Shown here in pieces: positions 17,801 to 26,413 of a DNA stretch of 64,000 nt (positions are counted from its first letter, which is position 1; each line of letters opens with the position of its first letter). Origin of the DNA: DATJPR01 sp963811705. Its GTDB lineage: Bacteria > Bacteroidota > Ignavibacteria > UBA10030 > UBA6906. A model generated the notes under the pieces. It saw only the letters and a program-made list of their open reading frames with translations, made no database searches and was not told the origin of the DNA. Made by a program: the position numbers and the translations under genes. Location of the stretch: NCBI GenBank assembly GCA_963811705.1, contig CAWESL010000010.1, positions 124,001-188,000 on the forward strand. The letters run 5' to 3'.

Positions 17801-18018
17801 ATGGCGGTGGTGAGCGGGTAGGTAATTTGATCCTCGACGATGCGCGGTGACTGTCCCGGATACTCCGTATAGATGATCACCTGCACGTCGCTCAAGTCCG
17901 GAATTGCGTCAATCGGTATGCTGAGCATGGCGTAGATCCCCCACCCGATGAGGAACGCCACCGCGAGAATCACGAGGAACTTATTGCGAATGGAAGCTTC
18001 GATGATTTTCTGGAGCAT
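14866..18018 (-). CDS. cusA: Heavy-metal efflux RND transporter, CusA/CzcA family
   Basis: The 1050-residue inner-membrane pump has the standard HME-RND length and N-terminus (LQKIIEASIRNKFLVI, then 'IDAIPDLSDVQVIIYTEYPG' and 'PLTTAMVSVPG'), twelve membrane segments in the usual two blocks, and the family signature 'GAMVDAAIIMIENAHKHIE' in TM4. It exports Cu(I)/Ag(I) or divalent metals through a tripartite channel using the proton gradient. CusB-like and CusC-like genes lie directly upstream (46 and 21 bases apart), so all three parts are co-transcribed. Copper/silver is favoured over Co/Zn/Cd because of the metal-binding domains on the adaptor and the Met-rich protein downstream, but the pump sequence alone does not settle this. 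Confidence 0.92.
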   Translation of the reverse strand: MLQKIIEASIRNKFLVILAVAFLIGWGIYAMLSIPIDAIPDLSDVQVIIYTEYPGQSPRIVEDQITYPLTTAMVSVPGSKVVRGYSFFGYSLVYVIFEDGTDLYWARSRVLEYLNYAQKRLPVGVVPTLGPDATGVGWVFEYTLSSKTHSLQELRSIQDWYLKYGLTSVPGVSEVASIGGYVKQYQVTVDPAKLLAYKLPLSMVEMAIKNSNNDVGGETIEMGETEFMVRGLGYIKSVDDIKNIPVMVDPRSGTPVYVRDIADVAIGPMMRRGLAESNGEGEVVGGIVVMRYGQNALQVIDAVKKKLAILKQGLPDDVQITTAYDRSGLIERAIGTLKDKLTEEIIIVAIVCILFLLHARSALVAIFTLPTAILISFIVMKAQGINANIMSLSGIAIAIGAMVDAAIIMIENAHKHIEHEALKPQEERRDHWEVILDAAKEVGPSLFYSLLVITVSFIPVFTLQEQEGRLFQPLAFTKTYSMAAAAILSVTIVPVLMGYWIRGKILPEQRNPINRFLIRIYTPVVDFVLKYNTWVIVVAVVLLFLTIIPFRNIGSEFMPPLYEGDLLYMPTTLPGMSITKAKELLQQTDKIITQFPEVHHVFGKIGRAETATDPAGLDMIETTIMLKPESEWRPGMTVDKLIDAMNAAMQFPGVTNAWTMPIKTRTDMLSTGIKTPVGIKISGPDLTVLEQIGKQVEGVMRTVPGTLSAFAERAVGGNYLDFDIHRQEAARYGLTVGDVENVIETAIGGMSITNTVEGLERYTVNLRYPREIRDNIESLKRVLVPTPTGDQIPMAQLVTITPHKGPMVIRTEDTRPNEWVYIDIKGIDVGTYVQNAMQTVSREVKLPPGYYITWSGEYEYMQRADRRLVYVIPMTLFIILLILYLNMKSVAKVAIVFLAVPFSLVGTFWFLYFLGYNLSIAVWVGIIALAGLDAETGVVMLLYLDHAYDDWKKKGLMRGLKDLKDAIHHGAVQRVRPKIMTASVIIAGLVPIMWSHGTGADIMKRIAAPMVGGVVTSVMLELAVYPVIYFLWKKWTLRRELAEKGMQFEN

Positions 18019-18064
18019 GGGTCAGACCTTCTTTTGCTCTATAAGGGTCCCGGCGATTATCGGT

Positions 18065-19705
18065 TCACAGTTCATTGTGGACATACGTTTCCGGTTCGCT
18101 CTTGAATTTCGCCATGTCGTCCTTGCTGCAGAAGAAGTAGGTCTTCCCATGGTAGAAAAGGGAGCGTGTATCGTCCGGCGTGATGACCATCCCGCATACG
18201 GGGTCCGTCACTTTCTCCGGCAGCGTCGGCTTCGTTTCGGGACTGCTCTTCATGTCCATGCTCATCCCCGGCATGTTTTCCGTATCCTTTTCTTTGCTTC
18301 GGTCAGGCTGTCCGGTTGTGCTGTCCATCGGCTTTGACATGTCCATGCCCGCATGTCCCGACATCTGCCCGATTGCGGCCCTGAGGTTGCTCTCCGAATC
18401 GATCAGGAATTGCGACGAAACGACGATCTTCTCTCCGGCCTTCACTCCCTTCAGGATCTGCACGTACCCATCCGCGGAAACTCCCAACGTAACATCGCGG
18501 GCGTCAAAATATCCTCCCCCGAGTGCGATCACCGCAACGTCACGTTCCCCGGACCGGATGATCGCCTGCTCCGGGACGGCGACCGTGGTGACCGAAACCG
18601 GTAACGCAATCTCAACCGTGGCAAACATTTCGGGTTTCAAGTCCAGCGCCGGGGTATTCCGGATCGCAATCCGTACCTTCGCCGTTTTCGTTTCCATGCT
18701 GAGCGTCGGGTAGATGTACGTCACCGACCCTACGAGCGTTTTCCCGGGAAGATACGACAGGGTGATGTCGGCCTTCTGCCCGACCTTGACCCAGGGAAGT
18801 TCATACTGATAGACCTCCGCGATAATCCAGACAGTCGAAAGGTCGGCGACCTTGTACAGTTCCATTCCTGCCATGACGTTCTGTCCATCGTTGACCATCT
18901 TCTCGATGACATACCCATTGAACGGAGAGTAGAACGTCATCGTTTTTTGGGGAGTCCCGCGCTGCTCGAGGGCGGCAATTTCGCGCTCCGGGATGTCCCA
19001 GTTCAGGAGTCGGCGTTTCGCACTCTGGGCAAGCTCCTCGGCTCCCGACTGTGCTTCTGCCAGGGGACTGCCCGACATCCGTTTCTCGTAACGGAGTGCC
19101 TGCAGGTATTCTTCCTGTGTGCTCACGAGTTCCGGACTGTAGAGGTCGAGAAGGGGTTCCCCTTTGCGGACAGGCTGTCCCGTAAAATCGACCCGGAGTT
19201 TCTCAACCCAACCCATGATCTTGGTGTTGATGGAATACACCTTGGTTTCGTCGTACTGGACCTTGCCGGTGGTGCGGATGATTCTCTGGAGCTTTCTTAC
19301 CGTAACATCGTCGACCTTGACGCCGATATTCTGCACGACGGTGGGATCAATCTTGATCGCGTTGGCGTCGCTTTCCCCTGCATACACCGGGACGAGGTTC
19401 ATTCCACAATCAGGCGCCTTCCCCGGTTTGTCCGAAGTGTACCAGGGGTGCATAGGGTCCTTGTAGTACAGGATCTTCTTTTCTCCCACCCGGGGCTCTG
19501 TGCCCTGGTCTGCATAGACGGGGACGAAATCCATTCCATCCGGCGCCTTCTTCGGGGTGGGTGAAGTGTTCTCAGGATTCATCGGGTCGCGGTAGTAAAG
19601 GATTTTCCGTTCGCCCGAAGGAGTTGCGGCGGGACGGAACACGAGCCACCCTCCCATCAGACCGATGGCAATGCTGAGAATTGCAGTGACGACGATTTTC
19701 TTCAT
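18065..19705 (-). CDS. cusB: Cus-type periplasmic adaptor with two metal-binding domains and a C-terminal YHS domain
   Basis: This 546-residue membrane-fusion protein links the RND pump to the outer-membrane channel. After a membrane anchor (VTAILSIAIGLMGGWLVF) come two copies of the heavy-metal-binding motif: 'YYRDPMNPENTSPTPKKAPD' and 'YYKDPMHPWYTSDKPGKAPD' with 'CGMNLVPVY'. Then follow the barrel-sandwich and beta-barrel domains (about 130-400). The C-terminus adds a Met-rich linker (MSGHAGMDMSKPMDS, MPGMSMDMK) and a YHS domain ('DPVCGMVITPDD', 'YHGKTYFFCSKDD'). These extra modules point to Cu(I)/Ag(I) capture. Only the second metal-binding copy keeps the Cys of the usual CGM motif. Stop and start spacing places it between cusC and cusA in one operon. 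Confidence 0.92.
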   Translation of the reverse strand: MKKIVVTAILSIAIGLMGGWLVFRPAATPSGERKILYYRDPMNPENTSPTPKKAPDGMDFVPVYADQGTEPRVGEKKILYYKDPMHPWYTSDKPGKAPDCGMNLVPVYAGESDANAIKIDPTVVQNIGVKVDDVTVRKLQRIIRTTGKVQYDETKVYSINTKIMGWVEKLRVDFTGQPVRKGEPLLDLYSPELVSTQEEYLQALRYEKRMSGSPLAEAQSGAEELAQSAKRRLLNWDIPEREIAALEQRGTPQKTMTFYSPFNGYVIEKMVNDGQNVMAGMELYKVADLSTVWIIAEVYQYELPWVKVGQKADITLSYLPGKTLVGSVTYIYPTLSMETKTAKVRIAIRNTPALDLKPEMFATVEIALPVSVTTVAVPEQAIIRSGERDVAVIALGGGYFDARDVTLGVSADGYVQILKGVKAGEKIVVSSQFLIDSESNLRAAIGQMSGHAGMDMSKPMDSTTGQPDRSKEKDTENMPGMSMDMKSSPETKPTLPEKVTDPVCGMVITPDDTRSLFYHGKTYFFCSKDDMAKFKSEPETYVHNEL

Positions 19706-19726
19706 TGTGCGGTTCTCCTGGAATCC

Positions 19727-21013
19727 TTACTCGGGAAGTCTCTTCGTGATGTCGGCAACGCTCAATCCGACAGCTTGCTCAAGCCGGGCCTGGCTTCTCA
19801 TGAATTCGACGACTGCTGTGTAGTGGTCGAGCCGGGCCTTCAGGAGCGTTCTGTAGGCATCGATGAGCGTGAGGAAGTCCGCCTTCCCCGTCTGATAGGC
19901 CGCCTGGGTGGACAACAGTGTCTGTTCGGCCTGAGGGATGACGGTGTTCTTGAACAGGCGAACGACATCCTGATTCGATTGCTCCTGAACCAGCGCGTCC
20001 TGGACCTCGAAAAGTGTCATATTGGTCATGCCGGTCAGGTCGTCCTCCGCCTTCTTCACATTCAACTCATCTTCATCCGCCTTGGAGACGACTTTTCCGC
20101 TTGCCCAGGGGGCGATCGGTATGCTGATCCCCACCATCGTGGACCAGAAATCATTCTTCGTCATGGCCATGTCCTTGTACATCACCTGTACCATCAAATC
20201 CGGGAAGTACTCTTTCTTTTGCGCGGACAACTCAGCCCTGTTCATGGCGAGGTTGTAGCCCATGGACTTCAGCTCCGGGCGGTTCTCCAGGGCCAACGGC
20301 CGTAGTTGTTCAAACGTCCAGGCAGGAAGCGTCGACTCGATTTCCGGAACGTCCCCGAGCGGCGCATTCGTGGGACGACTGAGAAGGGTGTTGATCATGG
20401 ATTCCGCGACCGTCTTGTCTTTCTTCAGATTGACGGCCTCCGTGATGAGTGTCGATAGTTCGGTTTGTCCCCGGAGAATGTCGGCTTGATTGCCGTTGCC
20501 GACTTCGTATTGCTTTGTGGCAATGGCAATAAACTTCCGCACGAGATCCTGGTTCTCAGCATTGACCTCGATGGTGCGCTGCGCAAGGTAGAGCTCGTAA
20601 TAGGCGTCCTTTACATCACGTATGACCTTGCGCTCAAGGGCGTTGTACGTCTGACCGGCCATTGCGGCATTGTCCTCTGCGGCGTCCCCCATGGACGAGA
20701 GTTTTCCGGGGAACGGAAACATTTGCTGAATGTAGTAGTCGGTCTCCATTCCGTTCTTGAATGGGTTCGGGAAGGATTGAATCGGGGTTTGGAACATTGC
20801 GACGCCAACCTGCGGCGCTTCCCAGGACGTCACCTGATCGACTCTGGTCTCTGCCGCAGCGGTAGTGTGGCGGGCAGCGCGCAATTGAGGATTGTTGGCG
20901 ATCGCTTCGCTGACCAGGGCGTCGAGGCTGAGGGTATCGGTGGCCTGGGCGACGACCTCCGTCGAGATGAGGAACAGTACGGGGACGAGTCGGTAGACAA
21001 TGCGTTTGAACAT
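19727..21013 (-). CDS. cusC: TolC-family outer-membrane channel, CusC-like
   Basis: The 428-residue protein has a signal peptide (MFKRIVYRLVPVLFLISTEVVA, then QATD) and two long helical repeats with the family pattern ('ALVSEAIANNPQLRAARHTT' and 'ALENRPELKSMGYNLAMNRA'), as in outer-membrane factors of RND systems. It is the outer-membrane part of the Cus efflux complex by position, 21 bases upstream of cusB. It lies downstream of a small Cys-rich protein gene, with a 161-base gap that may hold an internal promoter. Confidence 0.88.
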   Translation of the reverse strand: MFKRIVYRLVPVLFLISTEVVAQATDTLSLDALVSEAIANNPQLRAARHTTAAAETRVDQVTSWEAPQVGVAMFQTPIQSFPNPFKNGMETDYYIQQMFPFPGKLSSMGDAAEDNAAMAGQTYNALERKVIRDVKDAYYELYLAQRTIEVNAENQDLVRKFIAIATKQYEVGNGNQADILRGQTELSTLITEAVNLKKDKTVAESMINTLLSRPTNAPLGDVPEIESTLPAWTFEQLRPLALENRPELKSMGYNLAMNRAELSAQKKEYFPDLMVQVMYKDMAMTKNDFWSTMVGISIPIAPWASGKVVSKADEDELNVKKAEDDLTGMTNMTLFEVQDALVQEQSNQDVVRLFKNTVIPQAEQTLLSTQAAYQTGKADFLTLIDAYRTLLKARLDHYTAVVEFMRSQARLEQAVGLSVADITKRLPE

Positions 21014-21174
21014 TTCCTGCTACTCCTTCGAAGAGCTGATTCATGGCCAGGAAGATTCCCGAAATCCGATTGTCGGCATGAAGTCATGCATGACGATCGA
21101 ACGAAGCGGTTCAAACATGAGGGCCGGCAGGGAATATTCCTGCCTGCATCATATCATGTGAACCGGAGAAGGAA

Positions 21175-21606
21175 TCAGATACGGAGGGTGGTGTTCAGGA
21201 CGTACTTCTCCCCCGGGGGAAGAAGCTGCGATGAGAGGAGAAACAAAACAGGAGGATGAGTCGACGCGACGCCGACGGAGTGTGCAACGAATAAACCCGG
21301 TGTCGATGACTCCAGCTGGTGTTTCTGGGCATCGAGAAGATTGGACTGGATCGTGGAGAGCAAATGATCGATCATCCCACCGACAACGTGGACTTCGCAG
21401 CACGCCAGGATCGGAGCATCGAGCGTCACCTGTCCTTCCGACGCCGTGTGCATGGCCCGAGCCATAGGCGAAGCCGGCGATGTGCAGCACGTGTGTCGAG
21501 GCATCGAACACGAGTGAAGGGCCATCGCGAAACCGGAGTTCGCGATCAGGAACAGGCCGACGAAAATGCGCCCAATTACCAATATGTGTCGTCCACTAAA
21601 CATCAT
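21175..21606 (-). CDS. Small Cys/Met-rich secreted or membrane protein heading the Cus locus
   Basis: The 143-residue frame starts at tandem ATGs (21606/21603) with a hydrophobic N-terminal segment (HILVIGRIFVGLFLIANSGF). The mature part opens with a Cys-dense stretch ('HSCSMPRHTCC') and a second Cys pair ('ILACCEVHVVGG'), together with several Met and His residues. This arrangement suggests metal binding. No family was recognised. Its place as first gene of the copper/silver efflux set, on the same strand, supports a metal-related role (inference). A spurious frame cannot be fully excluded, but the signal-like N-terminus and Cys pattern argue for a real gene. Confidence 0.6.
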   Translation of the reverse strand: MMFSGRHILVIGRIFVGLFLIANSGFAMALHSCSMPRHTCCTSPASPMARAMHTASEGQVTLDAPILACCEVHVVGGMIDHLLSTIQSNLLDAQKHQLESSTPGLFVAHSVGVASTHPPVLFLLSSQLLPPGEKYVLNTTLRI

Positions 21607-21931
21607 GTTGATAATTTATACAATGAGTATGCCAATGTCAATCAACACCATAGTTGCGGATTTTGATTTCTGTTTGGGTGAGATTCGTTATCAATTCCAA
21701 GATTGACAGAACACGCCATGTCAGGCTCTCATTTCTGAAAACGCAGAGGGCATGAGTTTTCCCCGCCTGTGGTATCGATTGCTGCGCCGCTTTGAAGACG
21801 ATTGCATTTCGTCTTCTCTTGGGCTAGTTTTCCGAAGCGAATTGCTTCGCGCAGTAAAGGGACTGTCCTTTCCTGATGTCTTCCCTGTTGCGACCTGTCA
21901 TTCTCAACGTCCTACAAAATCAGAAAGATCC
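21607..21931. promoter_or_regulatory. Divergent intergenic region with two hairpins in the GH27 leader
   Basis: This 325-base gap separates the minus-strand Cus locus from the plus-strand GH27 gene, so it must hold two promoters. In the GH27 leader there are two perfect hairpins: GAAGACGA/TCGTCTTC (21794-21801 and 21809-21816, 7-base loop) and CGAAGC/GCTTCG (21833-21838 and 21844-21849, 5-base loop). The frame is open from 21752, but that stretch lacks a Shine-Dalgarno and a signal peptide. No clear promoter boxes were identified. Confidence 0.4.
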
Positions 21932-23155
21932 ATGACACGCCATCATTTCAACCTTGCTCTCGCCGGCATCCTTCTTCTCGGTTTGATCCAATCCCAGGCA
22001 CCCGCACAGAAACAGGAGGGACTCGCACTCACTCCCCCCATGGGTTGGAATAGCTGGAACAAGTTTGCGTGCGATGTCAATGAAGCCCTCATTCGCCAGA
22101 CTGCCGACGCGATGGTTTCCACCGGCATGCGCGATGCCGGATACCGCTATATCGTGATCGATGATTGCTGGCAGGTTAACCGGGACAGCCTGGGATTCAT
22201 CGTTGCAGATCCCGCGCGATTCCCATCGGGGATGAAAACCCTCGCGGACTATATCCATTCCAAGGGACTGAAATTCGGGATCTACTCCTGTGCCGGGAGC
22301 AAGACCTGCGGAGGGCGGCCGGGCAGCCGCGGGCATGAGTACCAGGACGCTCTCACCTACGCGAAATGGGGAGTGGACTATCTCAAATATGACTGGTGCA
22401 ACACTGAAGGGCTGAATGCTGTCGGCGCATACACCACGATGCGCGATGCGCTGTTTGCCACGGGAAGGCCGATCGTCTTCAGCCTTTGCGAGTGGGGAGA
22501 TAACAAACCCTGGGACTGGGCCGGGAAGGTGGGACAGCTCTGGAGAACCACGGGAGACATCACCGCAGTGTTTGACGGCTCCGTCAATCATGGAACGTGG
22601 TCATCGTGGGGTGTGATGAAAATTGTCGAGATGCGTCCCGGCGTTCGCAAATTCGCCGGACCGGGTCACTGGAATGATCCCGATATGTTGGAAGTGGGCA
22701 ACGGAATGAGCGTGAACGAAGATCGTTCGCATTTCTCCCTCTGGTGTCTCATGGCGGCACCATTGATCGCCGGAAACGACCTGCGCAACATGACTCCCGA
22801 GGTCCATGACATCCTCTGCAACCAGGAGGTCATTGCCATCGATCAGGATTCCCTTGGAATCCAGGGCTACAGGCAATCGATCACCGACAGCGTGGAAGTT
22901 TGGATGAAGCCTTTGAGCCGGGGAGATTGGGCCGTGGGATTCCTCAACCGCAGTGTCGCCCCAAGGAAAATCAACGTGGTGTGGTCAACGACGGTCTCCA
23001 CGGATACCCTGACCAACCGGACGTTCGATCCTGTAAAAACAACCTTTGCCGTCCGGGATCTCTGGGCGAAGATGAACCATGGTACGACGGCGACCGCGGT
23101 GGAGGTCAGGCTCGAGCCGCACGCCATGCTCCTCTACCGATTGTCCCCGAAGTAA
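21932..23155 (+). CDS. Secreted alpha-galactosidase (GH27)
   Basis: This enzyme removes terminal alpha-linked galactose (or a related sugar) from oligosaccharides. The ATG at 21932 gives a signal peptide (MTRHHFNLALAGILLLGLIQ, cut near APAQ) and 407 residues. GH27 motifs are all present: 'PPMGWNSWNKF' at the start of the barrel, 'VIDDCW', the nucleophile D154 in 'YLKYDWCN' and the acid/base D209 in 'WRTTGDI'; 'GHWNDPDMLEVGNG' follows. A C-terminal beta domain completes the fold (from about residue 310). It stands alone on the plus strand between two efflux loci. Alpha-N-acetylgalactosaminidase activity is an alternative within the family. Confidence 0.92.
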   Translation: MTRHHFNLALAGILLLGLIQSQAPAQKQEGLALTPPMGWNSWNKFACDVNEALIRQTADAMVSTGMRDAGYRYIVIDDCWQVNRDSLGFIVADPARFPSGMKTLADYIHSKGLKFGIYSCAGSKTCGGRPGSRGHEYQDALTYAKWGVDYLKYDWCNTEGLNAVGAYTTMRDALFATGRPIVFSLCEWGDNKPWDWAGKVGQLWRTTGDITAVFDGSVNHGTWSSWGVMKIVEMRPGVRKFAGPGHWNDPDMLEVGNGMSVNEDRSHFSLWCLMAAPLIAGNDLRNMTPEVHDILCNQEVIAIDQDSLGIQGYRQSITDSVEVWMKPLSRGDWAVGFLNRSVAPRKINVVWSTTVSTDTLTNRTFDPVKTTFAVRDLWAKMNHGTTATAVEVRLEPHAMLLYRLSPK

Positions 23156-23182
23156 GCGGATCCGGTCCACGCGCGTCCGCAT

Positions 23183-23211
23183 CCACCCGGAGTCTCCCGG
23201 GATCCGGGTGG
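23183..23211. terminator. Hairpin between convergent genes
   Basis: CCACCCGGA (23183-23191) and TCCGGGTGG (23203-23211) form a perfect 9-bp stem with an 11-base loop, placed between the stops of the convergent GH27 and RND genes. No T-run follows on either strand, so a bidirectional attenuating role is only likely. Confidence 0.5.
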
Positions 23212-23227
23212 AACACTTCACTGATCG

Positions 23228-26200
23228 TTAACCTTCCGGAGCCGTCATCCCCGGCACGTTCGCCTGCGGGCTTGCCTCGAGAGACGCCAGTTTCTTCTTC
23301 CCGTACGCCAGCCGGGTAATCGTCACGAACAAAACCGGCACGACGAAGATCGCGATCATCGTCGCCGCAAGCATTCCGCCCAACACCGTCCAACCGATTG
23401 TCGATCGCGCCTGGGCGCCGGCACCCGTGGCAAACGCCAACGGTGTCACGCCAAGGACAAATGCCATCGATGTCATAAGTATCGGGCGAAGCCGCAGCCT
23501 CGCGGCGTCCGTTGTCGCGGAGGCGATGGGGATCCCTCTGTCGACGCGTTCCTTCGCGAACTCCACAATGAGGATCGCGTTTTTCGCCGCCAAACCGATC
23601 AAGGTCACCAGGCCTATTTGCGCGTACACATTGTCTGCCAGGCTTGGCAACAGGGTCAGAGCGACGATCGCACCGAAGGCGCCGATCGGTACCGCGAGCA
23701 AGACCGCGAAGGGGACGGACCAGCTTTCATACAGGGCGGTAAGGAAGAGGAACACGAAGACCACCGAAAGGGTGAAGATCGCAATCGTGCTCGATCCGGC
23801 ATTAATCTCTTCCCGTGAAAGGCCGGAGAATTCGTACCCGTAGCCCGACGGCAACACCTGGGCGGCCACTTGTCGCAGCGCTTCAATCGCTTCACCGCTG
23901 CTGTACCCTTCGTGGGCCAGTCCGTTGATTTCGGCCGTCCGGTAAAGGTTGTAATGGGATATCAACGGGGCATTCTCTTCGATCGTGTAGCTGGTGACGG
24001 CGCTCAACGGGATCAGTGCGCCGGCATCGTTGCGGACGTAGTACTTCGAGAGGTCGCTGATATCCGTCCGGTACGCCGTGTCCGCCTGCGCGACGACGTG
24101 GAAATTCCTGCTGTAGATGGTGAAGTCGTTGACATACCGGCTCCCGAGAAATGTCTGCAGGGTCCCGAAGACGTCCGCGATGTTGATCCCGAGCTTCATG
24201 CATTTTTCACGATCGACCGTGACCCGATAGCCCGGTGTCCTTGCAGTGAAGAACGTGAAGACGCGGCTCAGTTCCGGCCGACGGTTTGCTGCGGCAACGA
24301 ACTGCTGGACGACCGACTCGAACTGCTTGATGTTGTCGGTGCTCTCCCGTTGTTCCAGTTCAAAGGTGAACCCCCCGGTGGAACCGAGCCCGGGAATTGC
24401 CGGGGGCGATATCACCACGACGTTGGCGTCGGTGATTTTGGAAAACTCGCCCTGCAGGGTGGCAATCAGGGAGTTCAGCTGCAATGCCTTGCTGGTCCGT
24501 TCATCCCAGGGTTTGAGCTGGATGAAGATCGTCCCGCTGTTGGACTTTGTCGTAAAGGTGACGACATTGAGGCCCGCCAGCGCCGCAAAATGGTCGACGC
24601 CCGGAGTGTTCTTCAGCATCCCCATCATCGTGTTGATCGCCTCGACGCTCCGCGTCGTTGACGATGCTTCGGGCAATTCAAACGTGACGTAGACACGCCC
24701 CTCGTCCTCGGTTGGCAGGAACCCCGTGGGCTTGAGCTTGAACAGAAGGATCGTGACGGCATACATCACCACCAGTCCTATCAGGACGTAGCGCCCCGCA
24801 GTGAGCGCCTTCCGGACTCCCGCAGTATACGAGGACGTTGCCTTCTCAAACTGTGTATTGAAAAGGGCAAAGAACCTTCCAATCCCCTTGACCCGCGCGG
24901 GACCTTTTGCGGGCTTGAGCAACAGGGAACAGAGTGCCGGAGTAAGCGACAATGCGACGAATGCGGAGATAAGGACGGACACGGCGATGGTAATGGCAAA
25001 TTGCTGGTACAACCGGCCGACGATCCCGGGGATGAATCCGACCGGGATGAACACGGCGGCAAGGATCAGAGCGATCGCCACGACCGGTCCGGAGATGTCT
25101 TTCATCGCACGAACCGCGGCTTCTTTCGGAGCAAGGTTCTCGTGGTCGATGTACCGTTGCACCGCTTCCACCACGATGATCGCGTCGTCCACCACGATGC
25201 CGATCGCAAGCACGAAGCCGAACATTGTCAGCGTGTTGATGGTAAACCCGAGCGGGAGGAAAAACGCGAACGTGCCAATAATGGAGACGGGGATCGCGAG
25301 GATGGGAATCAGCGTCGCACGCCAGCTTTGGAGGAAGAGAAAGACGACCAGGACGACGAGCCCGAGCGCTTCGAGGAGCGTCGTCACGACTTCACGGATT
25401 GAAACCCGCACCACGGAGACCGCCTCGAACGGGACCATGTAGTCGACGTCTTCGGGAAACGATGCCTTGAGGTCCTCCATGGTGTGATACACGCCCTGCG
25501 CGACGTCGAGCGCGTTGCTGCCCGGCGCCTGGAAGATCAGCAGGTAAGACGCGCGCTTGCCGTCCACGAACGAGTTGTTCGCGTAGCTTGCCTTTCCCAG
25601 CTCGACGCGGGCAACATCGAACAGGTGCACCACCGCTCCCGTCTGAGGATTGGTCCGAATGATGATGTTGCGGAACTGTTCTTCGGAACTCAGGCGGCTG
25701 TTCGTAAAGACCGTGTACTCGAAGACCTGATCCCCGTACTGGGGCGGGGCCCCGACCGCGCCGGCGGCGATCTGGACGTTTTGCTGCGCGAGAGCGTTGA
25801 CGACATCGTTGGCCGTCAATCCCATCTGAGCCAGTCGATCGGGTTCCAGCCACACGCGCATGCTGAAGTCGTCCGCACGCGTAAACACGTCACCGACGCC
25901 GTTGACGCGAAGCAAGGCGTCGCGGACGTGAATGTTGGTGAAATTGTCGAGGAAGGGAACCCCGTGCGTCCCCTTCGGCGAATACATGGCAACGAGCATC
26001 AGGATGCTCGGATTGCGTTTCCGGGTGATGAGGCCGAGCCGCTTGACGTCGTCGGGGAGCGAGGGAAGGGCGACGCCGACCCGGTTCTGGATATCGAGCG
26101 CGGCGATGTCCGGGTTCGTTCCGACGTTCAACGTTACGGTGATCGTGGTCCGCCCGTCGTTGGTGCTGTTCCCCTGCATGTACGCCATCCCGGGCGTGCC

Positions 26201-26413
26201 GTTCACCTGGGATTCAATGGGAGTGGTGACGGTTTGTTCGACCGTCTGCGCATCGGCGCCGCTGAAGATTCCGGTGATCTGTACCGTCGGGGGCGTGATG
26301 TCGGGATACTGGCTGACAGCAAGACGGAAGATGGAGACCGTCCCGATCAACACAATCACGATGGAAATGACAATCGCCGTCACCGGGCGACGGATAAAGA
26401 CGTCTGCAATCAT
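23228..26413 (-). CDS. RND multidrug efflux transporter, AcrB/HAE1 family
   Basis: The start is the ATG at 26413, which overlaps the adaptor stop as ATGA and gives the typical HAE1 N-terminus 'MIADVFIRRPVTAIVISIVI' and 1061 residues, close to AcrB length. A longer frame to 26722 reads through the adaptor gene and is not real. Family marks: 'AVSQYPDITPPTVQI', 'VGDVFTRADDFSMRVWL', the TM4 proton-relay stretch 'GIVVDDAIIVVEAVQRYID', and 'GLVTLIGLAAKNAILIVEFA' in TM10. It pumps drugs, bile-like compounds or other amphiphiles from periplasm or inner membrane through a TolC channel. It forms an operon with the adaptor and TolC-like genes just upstream. Confidence 0.93.
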   Translation of the reverse strand: MIADVFIRRPVTAIVISIVIVLIGTVSIFRLAVSQYPDITPPTVQITGIFSGADAQTVEQTVTTPIESQVNGTPGMAYMQGNSTNDGRTTITVTLNVGTNPDIAALDIQNRVGVALPSLPDDVKRLGLITRKRNPSILMLVAMYSPKGTHGVPFLDNFTNIHVRDALLRVNGVGDVFTRADDFSMRVWLEPDRLAQMGLTANDVVNALAQQNVQIAAGAVGAPPQYGDQVFEYTVFTNSRLSSEEQFRNIIIRTNPQTGAVVHLFDVARVELGKASYANNSFVDGKRASYLLIFQAPGSNALDVAQGVYHTMEDLKASFPEDVDYMVPFEAVSVVRVSIREVVTTLLEALGLVVLVVFLFLQSWRATLIPILAIPVSIIGTFAFFLPLGFTINTLTMFGFVLAIGIVVDDAIIVVEAVQRYIDHENLAPKEAAVRAMKDISGPVVAIALILAAVFIPVGFIPGIVGRLYQQFAITIAVSVLISAFVALSLTPALCSLLLKPAKGPARVKGIGRFFALFNTQFEKATSSYTAGVRKALTAGRYVLIGLVVMYAVTILLFKLKPTGFLPTEDEGRVYVTFELPEASSTTRSVEAINTMMGMLKNTPGVDHFAALAGLNVVTFTTKSNSGTIFIQLKPWDERTSKALQLNSLIATLQGEFSKITDANVVVISPPAIPGLGSTGGFTFELEQRESTDNIKQFESVVQQFVAAANRRPELSRVFTFFTARTPGYRVTVDREKCMKLGINIADVFGTLQTFLGSRYVNDFTIYSRNFHVVAQADTAYRTDISDLSKYYVRNDAGALIPLSAVTSYTIEENAPLISHYNLYRTAEINGLAHEGYSSGEAIEALRQVAAQVLPSGYGYEFSGLSREEINAGSSTIAIFTLSVVFVFLFLTALYESWSVPFAVLLAVPIGAFGAIVALTLLPSLADNVYAQIGLVTLIGLAAKNAILIVEFAKERVDRGIPIASATTDAARLRLRPILMTSMAFVLGVTPLAFATGAGAQARSTIGWTVLGGMLAATMIAIFVVPVLFVTITRLAYGKKKLASLEASPQANVPGMTAPEG

